Of a stretch of DNA of 64,000 bases, positions 27,434-34,245 are shown one piece after another. Where the stretch lies: positions 1 through 64,000 of the forward strand of contig JAGXQZ010000072.1 of the NCBI GenBank assembly GCA_018336015.1, given 5' to 3'. The notes below the pieces were generated by a model that saw only the letters and a program-made list of their open reading frames with translations, had not been told where the DNA came from and ran no database searches. This DNA comes from Algoriphagus sp. Lineage in GTDB: Bacteria > Bacteroidota > Bacteroidia > Cytophagales > Cyclobacteriaceae. Position 1 is the first letter of the stretch. Every line of letters begins with the position of its first letter. The position numbers were made by a program, and so were the translations under genes.

Positions 27434-28167
27434 GTAAGATTTTACTGGAAGCGCCGGTTTTCAACCTACAAGGAGCCTTGGAGGCGGCAGAACAAGGGAT
27501 TGATCGATTGGAACTTTGTGCCAATTTTCCTGAAGGTGGAGAGACTCCAAGTGCAGGGATGCTTCGTTTTTTGAAAAGCGAAGTCGATATCCCTGTTTTT
27601 GTGATGATCCGTCCAAGAGGAGGAGATTTTGTTTATTCCCAAAAAGAGCTGTTGGTCATGAAACAGGACATTCAGATTTTGGGAGAAATGGGTGCGGATG
27701 GTTTTGTATTTGGAGTATTGGATGAAAAAGGAAATGTGGATCAGAAGGCAAATGAATTTCTGAAAAGAGCTACAGGGGCCAAACCTTGCACGTTTCACCG
27801 AGCATTTGATGCATCGGCTGATTTGTCTGACTCATTGGAAAAAATCATTGACTTGGGATTCGATCGGATTTTGACTTCGGGTGGAAAAAACTCCCTAACA
27901 GAAGGATTGGACATGGTGACCCAACTTTTGGCAAAAGCCAAAGATAGGATCGTCATCATGCCGGGAGGAGGAACAAAGGCTGAACATGTGCCTATCCTAA
28001 GAGCGACAGGTTTATTGAAGGAAGTCCACGCTTCCTGTAAATTGACCAAGGTTTCTAAAAATCAATTTATCAATCCTGATCTTTCATTTTCTTCTGCACC
28101 TTTAGATTATTCCAAACATTTTGGGATTGATCCTGTATTGGTACAAGGATTTAAAACCGTGTTGTAA
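27430..28167 (+). CDS. cutC: CutC-family TIM-barrel protein
   Basis: 245 residues with the CutC landmarks EAPVFNLQGALEAAEQGIDRLELCANFPEGG, VMIRPRGGDFVYS and FHRAFD, and a GGGTKAEHVP loop. The name comes from an E. coli copper phenotype that was later traced mainly to the small RNA MicL encoded within that cutC gene, so a copper role should not be assumed. It starts inside the stop of the glycosylasparaginase gene and is followed after 6 bases by the cytochrome-VCBS lipoprotein, so the three genes form one operon. A role in handling a sugar or amino-acid product is plausible but not shown. Confidence 0.9.
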   Translation: MSKILLEAPVFNLQGALEAAEQGIDRLELCANFPEGGETPSAGMLRFLKSEVDIPVFVMIRPRGGDFVYSQKELLVMKQDIQILGEMGADGFVFGVLDEKGNVDQKANEFLKRATGAKPCTFHRAFDASADLSDSLEKIIDLGFDRILTSGGKNSLTEGLDMVTQLLAKAKDRIVIMPGGGTKAEHVPILRATGLLKEVHASCKLTKVSKNQFINPDLSFSSAPLDYSKHFGIDPVLVQGFKTVL

Positions 28168-28173
28168 ATACAG

Positions 28174-29712
28174 ATGAAAAGATTGTGGGGTTTTTGGGTT
28201 GGAATGCTGATGGTAAGCGCCTGCGGTCAGATTGCAGAGCGAAAGCAGCCTCCACCAAGTTTGTATCAGCTTTCTCAATCCGATCTTGACCTTTCGGGCG
28301 AGCAATTGGCGAGGGGTTATTGTGCTTCGTGCCATGTGATGCCTGAGCCCGAAGTTTTAGATAGAACCACCTGGGAAAAAGTTCTTCCAGATATGCGCAA
28401 GCGCATGGGATTGTACTTGGAGGAGGATTTTGGTACTTCCCTACCTGAAGATGAAGGGGTGCCAGATGGAATTTATTCTAAAATCCCTTTCATCACCCGT
28501 GAAAAATGGGAAAAGCTCCAATCTTATTATTTGGAAAATGCTCCAGATATGCCACTTCCTCAAGAGTCCAAGGTTGCCCCGCGAGTGGGGATTCCGGGGT
28601 TCAAATTGGAGGTGCCTAATTTTCCCTTTGTCAGGTCAAGCTTGACGACCATGCTCCGTGTCCATCCCAAAACAGGAAAGTTGTGGTTGGGCCATCGGTT
28701 TAGGGCATTGTTTGAACTCGACCCTGCCAATCAATTTTCACAGCTTGATTCCATCCCCACTGCAGTCGCACCGGTAGAAATCCGTTGGAAGGAGGATCAA
28801 TCTTTTGAGTTACTCACCATGGGATTGATGGACCCCGCCAATGATTCGATTGGTTCAGTTTCTACTTTTGTAAAAAATGATGGTGCTTGGAAGTCACAGC
28901 CAGTATTTGAAAAACTCATGCGACCTGTCCATGTGGAAGTGGCTGATTGGAATGGCGATGGTAAGCCGGATTATGTCATCTCCCAATTTGGTAATCACCT
29001 AGGTAAATTAAGTCTTCATCTGAGCAAGGATACAGCTTTTCAAGAGGTGATTCTCAAAAAGGATCCTGGAGCAAGGCGTTCGATGGCAGTGGATTACGAT
29101 GGGGATGGAGATTTGGATATCCTAGTCTTAATGACTCAAGCAAAAGAGGGATTGGTTTTGTTTGAAAATACGGGCGGTGGGAAGTTTAAGGAAAAGCAAT
29201 TAGTCAGTTTTCAGCCTGCCTTTGGATCAAGCGATTTTAGATTTGAAGACATGAATGGCGACGGGAAAGCTGAACTCATATTGGTCAATGGTGACAATGC
29301 GGATCAGAGTCAAATCCTGAAAAATTACCATGGTGTCCGAATTTTTGAACGCGATAACTCAGGTGAATTTGAGGAAAAATGGTTTTATCCCATGCATGGA
29401 GCGACTGGATTGGAAGTGGGAGATTTTGACCAGGATGGGAAAATGGATGTGGTGGCCATTGCTTTTTTTCCCGATCGAAATCAAAAACCTCATCAAAACT
29501 TGATTTATTTCAAACAGGAAAAGCCTGATTCCTTACTCCCTTTTGTCTTGAAAGAGCAATTGCAAGATCATTGGCTGACGTTAACCAAGGGGGACCTGGA
29601 CAAGGATGGAGATGAGGATTTGATTGTGGGGACATTTGCTTTCGACCAGCTCTATCAGGCACCTACCAAACAATGGAGACCCTTTGTAGTTTTGAGGAAT
29701 CAATTGAAATAA
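28174..29712 (+). CDS. Cytochrome c/VCBS-repeat fusion lipoprotein
   Basis: A 512-residue lipoprotein (lipobox VSACGQ near residue 16). A single covalent-haem motif CASCH lies near residue 50, followed by conserved VMPEPEVLDRTTWEKVLPDM. The rest is a beta-propeller-like domain with five DxDxDG-type calcium sites (DWNGDGKPDYVI, DYDGDGDLDILV, DMNGDGKAELIL, DFDQDGKMDVVA, DLDKDGDEDLIVG). A possible axial Met is present in VMPEP, only two residues beyond the haem His. It is the third gene of the glycosylasparaginase-cutC operon. Electron partner unknown. Confidence 0.85.
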   Translation: MKRLWGFWVGMLMVSACGQIAERKQPPPSLYQLSQSDLDLSGEQLARGYCASCHVMPEPEVLDRTTWEKVLPDMRKRMGLYLEEDFGTSLPEDEGVPDGIYSKIPFITREKWEKLQSYYLENAPDMPLPQESKVAPRVGIPGFKLEVPNFPFVRSSLTTMLRVHPKTGKLWLGHRFRALFELDPANQFSQLDSIPTAVAPVEIRWKEDQSFELLTMGLMDPANDSIGSVSTFVKNDGAWKSQPVFEKLMRPVHVEVADWNGDGKPDYVISQFGNHLGKLSLHLSKDTAFQEVILKKDPGARRSMAVDYDGDGDLDILVLMTQAKEGLVLFENTGGGKFKEKQLVSFQPAFGSSDFRFEDMNGDGKAELILVNGDNADQSQILKNYHGVRIFERDNSGEFEEKWFYPMHGATGLEVGDFDQDGKMDVVAIAFFPDRNQKPHQNLIYFKQEKPDSLLPFVLKEQLQDHWLTLTKGDLDKDGDEDLIVGTFAFDQLYQAPTKQWRPFVVLRNQLK

Positions 29713-29829
29713 AATTCTGTAATTATCTATTTCATCCAAATTAATAATTTAATATTCGGAATATTTGGCTCTATTTTTTCATTTTTCATTGAAAATCAGT
29801 AGCTTCTTTTATCTCTAAGGGGAAATGCT

Positions 29830-30288
29830 ATGGTAAAAAGTTTTCAAGGGGTAAAAGTGGTGGAGCCTAAGACCCCGGCTCAGCCTATTTTGGTGAGAGA
29901 CCACATGACATCGAAGTTGGTGACTTTTGGGCCTGATGATACGATCGATCAGGTGATGGAAGCCTTGACCAAGCGGAAAATTTCCGGTGCGCCTGTCGTG
30001 GACGAAGGTGGAGCATTGATTGGGATTATCTCTGAGGTGGATTGCCTTAGGGAGATTATCAAAGGAAAATATACCAATACCGTCCGTTTTCCCGCTAAAG
30101 TGCATGAGTTAATGACTCGGGATGTGATGACGTTGTCTCCGGATATGACACTTTTTGATGCTGCTCAAAAGTTTTTGGAGTATCAGATCCGAAGATTTCC
30201 TGTATTGAAAAATGGGCAACTGGTCGGGCAGATCAGTCTCAGTGATGTAATTCGGGCTTTTCCCTCTCTCAAACATACCACCTGGTAA
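29830..30288 (+). CDS. Tandem CBS-domain protein
   Basis: A 152-residue protein made of two CBS domains (about 22-78 and 92-148; VRDHMTSKLVTFGPDDTIDQVMEAL and VHELMTRDVMTLSPDMTLFDAA). CBS pairs bind adenine nucleotides and regulate other proteins; there is no catalytic domain here, so this is a stand-alone module with unknown partner. The ATG at 29830 is used. A strong shared terminator separates it from metZ. Confidence 0.88.
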   Translation: MVKSFQGVKVVEPKTPAQPILVRDHMTSKLVTFGPDDTIDQVMEALTKRKISGAPVVDEGGALIGIISEVDCLREIIKGKYTNTVRFPAKVHELMTRDVMTLSPDMTLFDAAQKFLEYQIRRFPVLKNGQLVGQISLSDVIRAFPSLKHTTW

Positions 30289-30292
30289 AACC

Positions 30293-30322
30293 AAAAACGC
30301 CCCGAAATTTCGGGGCGTTTTT
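30293..30322. terminator. Bidirectional terminator between CBS gene and metZ
   Basis: A perfect 30-base palindrome with arms 30293-30307 and 30308-30322 (core ACGCCCCGAAA/TTTCGGGGCGT), with A and T runs at the ends. Confidence 0.92.
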
Positions 30323-30331
30323 GGTTCGAGC

Positions 30332-31498
30332 TTATTTTGATTTTTCGATGGCTCTTTCGACATCCTTTAAGATGTCTTCGTAATGCTCCAATCCTACAGA
30401 AAGCCGTACCAGTCCGTCGCTGATTCCCACTTGTGCACGTTCCTCAGGAGAAAGTTTGCTATGAGTAGTCGATGCAGGATGCGTAATGATGCTGCGGCTG
30501 TCTCCTAAATTTGGAGTGATGGAAATCATTTGTAGCTGATCGATGAAGCGCTGTGCGCGGGCCAAACCACCTTTCAGTGTTAGGGTAATTATCCCGCCTC
30601 CAGCTTTCATTTGTTTTAAAGCCAGGTCGTGCTGTGGATGAGACTTGAGAAATGGATAGCGAACTGCATCTAGTTCAGGATTTCCTTCAAAATATTGGGC
30701 GATTTTTAGGGCATTTTCGCAGTGTCTGTCCATCCTTACCGCTAGCGTTTCCATGCTCTTGGATAAAATCCAGGCATTAAATGGTGAGATCGATGGTCCA
30801 GTATGGCGGGTGAAAAACTGCACCTCTTTGATCAGATCTTTTTTCCCCAAAATCAGGCCGCCCAAAACTCTGCCTTGTCCATCGATATACTTGGTGGCAC
30901 TGTGGGTGACGATGTGTGCCCCCCATTTAGCAGGTTGCTGCAGGTAAGGCGTGGCAAAGCAATTGTCTACCACGAGGATCAGGTTGTGTGCCGCCGCAAA
31001 CTTTCCTGCCCATTCCAAATCGATAATTTCCAGGCCCGGATTGGAAGGGGTTTCCAAAAATAGCATTTTGGTGTTAGGCTGCACCAGCTTGTCCCAATTT
31101 TGGCAATCCGAAATGTCTCCATAAGTAGAAGTAATACCCCACTTTGGAAATACTCGGGTTAGCAATTGATGAGTCGATCCAAAAAGTGATCGGGAAGCCA
31201 AAATGTGATCTCCTTGCTGTAGGAGTGAAGCAATGCTTCCAAACATGGCAGCCATTCCTGAAGCTGTCGCGATTCCGTCTTCGGTACCTTCCGCGCGGCA
31301 GACCTTTTCGATCAAATCGGAAGAATTTGGATTGGAATAGCGGGAGTAGATATTGCCTTGAATCTCGTCTGCAAACATCGCCCGTGCTTCCTCGGCGGAT
31401 TCAAAGGTAAAGCTGGAAGTGATGAAAATGGGTGAGGAGTGTTCTTTGAGATCGGATCGGCGCTGGATGCGGATGGCATCGGTTTCGAAATGAGACAT
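30332..31498 (-). CDS. metZ: Cys/Met-metabolism PLP enzyme, likely O-succinylhomoserine sulfhydrylase
   Basis: A 388-residue PLP enzyme of the cystathionine gamma-synthase family, forming homocysteine or cystathionine from an activated homoserine. The PLP lysine is in SATKYIDGQGR, and the residues that hold PLP include YSRYSNPN near 50 and the catalytic-tyrosine-like SRSLFGST. The SAM-I riboswitch directly upstream makes methionine biosynthesis very likely and argues against a catabolic gamma-lyase. MetZ is the best call; MetB or an O-acetylhomoserine enzyme are alternatives. Confidence 0.85.
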   Translation of the reverse strand: MSHFETDAIRIQRRSDLKEHSSPIFITSSFTFESAEEARAMFADEIQGNIYSRYSNPNSSDLIEKVCRAEGTEDGIATASGMAAMFGSIASLLQQGDHILASRSLFGSTHQLLTRVFPKWGITSTYGDISDCQNWDKLVQPNTKMLFLETPSNPGLEIIDLEWAGKFAAAHNLILVVDNCFATPYLQQPAKWGAHIVTHSATKYIDGQGRVLGGLILGKKDLIKEVQFFTRHTGPSISPFNAWILSKSMETLAVRMDRHCENALKIAQYFEGNPELDAVRYPFLKSHPQHDLALKQMKAGGGIITLTLKGGLARAQRFIDQLQMISITPNLGDSRSIITHPASTTHSKLSPEERAQVGISDGLVRLSVGLEHYEDILKDVERAIEKSK

Positions 31499-31601
31499 GG
31501 GTTTGGTCGGTTTGAATGCTATTGGGTACTTGGAAACTGAAAAAGAATTTCCCCAAAGAAGAAAACCGAACCAGAAAGTGGGGTAGAGTTGAATCTCGCC
31601 A

Positions 31602-31703
31602 ATTTATAGTTCCCGCTTTGGGTAGGACTTGGCACCTTTCTCCTTGGCAGGGATGGTTGCCAGAGGGTCATCGAGCCTAGTCTCTCGCCTCTTCTTTATA
31701 AAT
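31602..31703 (-). ncRNA. SAM-I (S-box) riboswitch controlling metZ
   Basis: On the minus strand the hallmark S-box segments appear in order: the 5' AAGAAGAGGCGAGAGACTAG, the GGCTCGATGACCCTCTGGCA block ending in CAACC (P2-P3 core), and the P4 region with GGTGCCAAGTCC. A 7-bp P1 is formed by ATTTATA (31703-31697) with TATAAAT (31608-31602). It lies about 100 bases upstream of the metZ start and binds S-adenosylmethionine to repress expression in this class. I could not find a strong terminator between aptamer and ATG, so the output may be translational or use a weaker structure. Confidence 0.9.
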
Positions 31704-31720
31704 CAGTTGCCTGAAGTGTC

Positions 31721-31759
31721 ACAAAGAAAGAGGGAGAATTGGTCAAATCCAAATCTCCC
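31721..31759 (-). terminator. Terminator after pth, overlapping the metZ promoter
   Basis: The minus strand forms GGGAGATTTGG (31759-31749) with CCAATTCTCCC (31742-31732), with one T-T mismatch, followed by a T-rich run. It falls 7 bases after the pth stop and covers the proposed metZ -33 box. Confidence 0.7.
31722..31753 (-). promoter_or_regulatory. Promoter of the metZ riboswitch leader
   Basis: The minus strand has TTTG (31750-31753), a 20-base spacer and TTTCTTTG (31722-31729), one base off TAnnTTTG. The predicted start is about 13 bases before the riboswitch P1. The spacing is the same as in the rpsF promoter. Confidence 0.6.
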
Positions 31760-31765
31760 TTCATT

Positions 31766-32326
31766 TCAGTCGTTGTATTGTGTCATGGTTTGTGCGATTC
31801 CCGCTGTGCAAAAGCCATAAATCATGTCTATGGCTTTATCCATCATGGAAGGCAGTTCGTCAAATTCCTGCTGAGTGAATCTCCCCAAAACATATTCTAC
31901 TTGCCGTCCTTTTGGGAAATTGTCACCAATTCCCATCCGAAGTCTGGGGTAGTCTTGTCCACCGCACAGTTCTTCGATATTCTTTAATCCGTTGTGCCCC
32001 GCAGCACTTCCTTTGGCCCTCATTCGGAGCTTGGCAAAAGGAATGGCCATGTCATCCACCAAGACAAGTAAGTTTTCTTTTGGGATAGCGAGTTCCTTCA
32101 TCCAGTAGTTGACAGCCTTTCCGCTCAGGTTCATGTAGGTGGTTGGCTTGATCAAATGCAGGGATCGGCCTTTATGTTTGATTTCGGATTTAAAAGCCAA
32201 GCGCTCGCTTTTCCAAGTCACACCTTCCTTATCAGCCAAGCGGTCTAGTGTCAAAAAGCCGATGTTGTGGCGGGTGAGTTCGTACTCCGGACCTATATTT
32301 CCCAATCCTACAATAAGGTATTTCAT
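31766..32326 (-). CDS. pth: Peptidyl-tRNA hydrolase
   Basis: Releases tRNA from dropped-off peptidyl-tRNA. 186 residues with the family core: GLGNIGPEYELTRHNIGF (the catalytic His and conserved Asn), KPTTYMNLSGKAV, VLVDDMAIPFAKLRMRAKGSAAGHNGLKNIE and RLRMGIG. Probably the last gene of the prs-rplY-pth unit, but a terminator and a palindrome lie between rplY and pth, so it may have partial independence. Confidence 0.95.
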   Translation of the reverse strand: MKYLIVGLGNIGPEYELTRHNIGFLTLDRLADKEGVTWKSERLAFKSEIKHKGRSLHLIKPTTYMNLSGKAVNYWMKELAIPKENLLVLVDDMAIPFAKLRMRAKGSAAGHNGLKNIEELCGGQDYPRLRMGIGDNFPKGRQVEYVLGRFTQQEFDELPSMMDKAIDMIYGFCTAGIAQTMTQYND

Positions 32327-32348
32327 GCTGAAGCTATAAGGGTTGATT

Positions 32349-32381
32349 AGACCTGCCAGGTTTCAAAAACCTGACAGGTCT
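32349..32381. repeat. REP-like imperfect palindrome
   Basis: Arms 32349-32363 and 32367-32381 pair over 15 bp with one mismatch (core GACCTGCCAGG with CCTGACAGGTC) around a 3-base loop. Sequences built on CCTG-CAGG palindromes of this kind occur in many Bacteroidota intergenic regions, so it may be a dispersed repeat; only one copy was found here by eye. Confidence 0.6.
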
Positions 32382-32401
32382 GGATTCGATCTAGTGTTAA
32401 A

Positions 32402-32433
32402 CAAAAAATCCTGCTCATTGCTGGGCAGGATTT
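32402..32433 (-). terminator. Terminator after rplY
   Basis: A perfect 9-bp stem AAATCCTGC (32406-32414) / GCAGGATTT (32425-32433), followed on the minus strand by a T run. Confidence 0.8.
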
Positions 32434-32452
32434 GTTGATTTCGGAGTCAGGA

Positions 32453-33025
32453 TTATTCTCCTTTCTTGCCTCTGAGCGCTCTTGGAATACCAATAGTCAC
32501 GATAGACACATTTGGAGAAGTAAGGATTTCATATCCTTCAGCCTTCAATTCACCTACCTTGAAAGATTTTCCAAGATCAAGGTTGGAAATATCAGCCACG
32601 ATGAAGTCAGGAAGGTTTTTAGCCAAACCTTTTACTTTCAATCTTCTGGTCTTAAATTCCATTTTACCACCTTTTGCCATACCTGGAGAGCTACCTTCGA
32701 TTTTCACAGGAATTTCGAATTTGATTGCTTTGTCTTCCGTGTAAGCCATGAAATCTGCGTGAAGCAAGGTTTCACTTACCGGGTGGAATTGTGCTTCCTT
32801 CAATACGGCTTTGATGATTCTGCCTTCGATGTTCAACTCAACCAAGTGAACATCTGGGGTATAGATCAAGTCGCGGAAAAGGATCGCTGGGGAATAGAAA
32901 TGAACTTGCTCAGGGATACCTGGACCATAAACTACACAGGGTACATTACCGGAATCTCTGATTTCGTTCAAAGCGGCACTGTCGAGATTTGCTCTTTTAA
33001 ACCCTATAATCTCTAGTGTTCTCAT
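32453..33025 (-). CDS. rplY: 50S ribosomal protein L25 (CTC form)
   Basis: Binds 5S rRNA. The 190-residue long form has an N-terminal L25 domain (ALNEIRDSGNVPCVVYGPG, HPVSETLLHADFM) and a C-terminal TL5/CTC beta domain ending in a basic RALRGKKGE tail. Long L25 proteins of this kind are usual in Bacteroidota. It follows prs by 25 bases. Confidence 0.95.
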   Translation of the reverse strand: MRTLEIIGFKRANLDSAALNEIRDSGNVPCVVYGPGIPEQVHFYSPAILFRDLIYTPDVHLVELNIEGRIIKAVLKEAQFHPVSETLLHADFMAYTEDKAIKFEIPVKIEGSSPGMAKGGKMEFKTRRLKVKGLAKNLPDFIVADISNLDLGKSFKVGELKAEGYEILTSPNVSIVTIGIPRALRGKKGE

Positions 33026-33050
33026 ATGTATTTGTATTTAAAATTGGTTC

Positions 33051-33977
33051 TTAAATAAATAATGAACTGATCGATGTGTGTCCTGTGACGGCGTGTATGG
33101 CTTTGCCAAACAACTCAGCAACGGTCAGTACTCTAATTTTCGAAGATTGCTGCTTGAGAGAAAGTGTGTCGGTCACGACAAGTTCTTCCAAAACAGAATT
33201 TTCAATGTTTTCATAAGCTTTTCCTGAAAGTACTCCATGCGTAACGATGGCCCTTACAGAATTTGCTCCTTTTTCCATGATGATCTGAGCAGCCTTGCAA
33301 AGCGTACCTGCTGTATCTACCAAATCATCTACGAGAATCACGTCTTTGCCTTCCACGTCTCCGATGACTTGCATGGATGCTACCTCGTTGGCTCTTTTTC
33401 TGTGCTTGTCACAGACGACCATTTCTACCTCGAAGTGCTTTGCAAAGGATCTCGCCCTTGCCACACCTCCCACATCCGGGGCTGCGAAGATCATGTCTTT
33501 CAGCCGAAGTGTGCTCAAATAGGGCGCAAATATAGCAGAACCATTCAAATGATCCAATGGGATATCAAAAAATCCCTGGATTTGACCGGCGTGTAAGTCA
33601 CAAGTCATGATCCGATCCGCGCCCGCCGAGGTAAGCATGTTGGCAATAAGTTTGGCTGCGATTGAAACTCGTGGTCTGTCTTTTCTATCTTGACGTGCAT
33701 ATCCAAAATAGGGAATGACCGCACAGACCTTATAAGCACTTGCTCTTTTCGCAGCATCGATCATCAAGCAGAGCTCCAGTAAATTGTCGCTGGGGGGATT
33801 GGTGCTCTGTATGATAAAGACGGTACAGCCTCGGATGGACTCATCAAAACTCGGAGACATCTCGCCATCACTGAATTTCGACATGGTCATTTCACCCAGC
33901 TTTTTGCCATAGCTTTTGGCAATTTTTTGAGCGAGTTCTTGGCTGTTTGTGCCGGCAAAGATTTTTACCTCGGACAT
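33051..33977 (-). CDS. prs: Ribose-phosphate pyrophosphokinase
   Basis: Makes PRPP from ribose-5-phosphate and ATP. 308 residues from MSEVKIFAGTNSQELAQ. Landmarks: FSDGEMSPSFDESIRG, YARQDRKDRPRVSIAAKL (ATP loop), DLHAGQIQGFFDIPLDHL and the PRPP loop DVILVDDLVDTAGT. The ATG at 33977 is used; an open frame continues upstream to 34190 but lacks family similarity. A promoter -7 box precedes it. First gene of a prs-rplY(-pth) unit. Confidence 0.96.
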   Translation of the reverse strand: MSEVKIFAGTNSQELAQKIAKSYGKKLGEMTMSKFSDGEMSPSFDESIRGCTVFIIQSTNPPSDNLLELCLMIDAAKRASAYKVCAVIPYFGYARQDRKDRPRVSIAAKLIANMLTSAGADRIMTCDLHAGQIQGFFDIPLDHLNGSAIFAPYLSTLRLKDMIFAAPDVGGVARARSFAKHFEVEMVVCDKHRKRANEVASMQVIGDVEGKDVILVDDLVDTAGTLCKAAQIIMEKGANSVRAIVTHGVLSGKAYENIENSVLEELVVTDTLSLKQQSSKIRVLTVAELFGKAIHAVTGHTSISSLFI

Positions 33978-34024
33978 AGATTTTGCAGGAATTGGTGGTG
34001 GAAACGCTTGAAAAGACAGATAAA

Positions 34025-34032
34025 CAAAAGTA
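34025..34032 (-). promoter_or_regulatory. -7 promoter element of prs
   Basis: The minus strand reads TACTTTTG, matching TAnnTTTG, 47 bases upstream of the prs ATG. A -33 TTG is not obvious at the expected distance. Confidence 0.55.
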
Positions 34033-34245
34033 ATGATTTTTGGAGGACGGGCTAATCTATCAGCAATCTCTCCAAGTAAAAAATGATAAAATGACCTAAC
34101 TCTTTTTCCACCATGGGTTGATTTGGTTTTTCTGCTTATTGATTCATTTTTCCGATCCTGTAAATTTTCTAAAGGATACGTCTTTTTCACCTGATTGAGT
34201 TGAGCAATGCCTTATTTTAGCGTATTCCCTTCAAGGACAATACTT

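Noticed and set aside
33978-34190. N-terminal extension of prs
   Set aside because: The family starts at MSEVKIFAGTNSQ; the extension is low-complexity, contains the prs -7 box and is not conserved in known Prs proteins.
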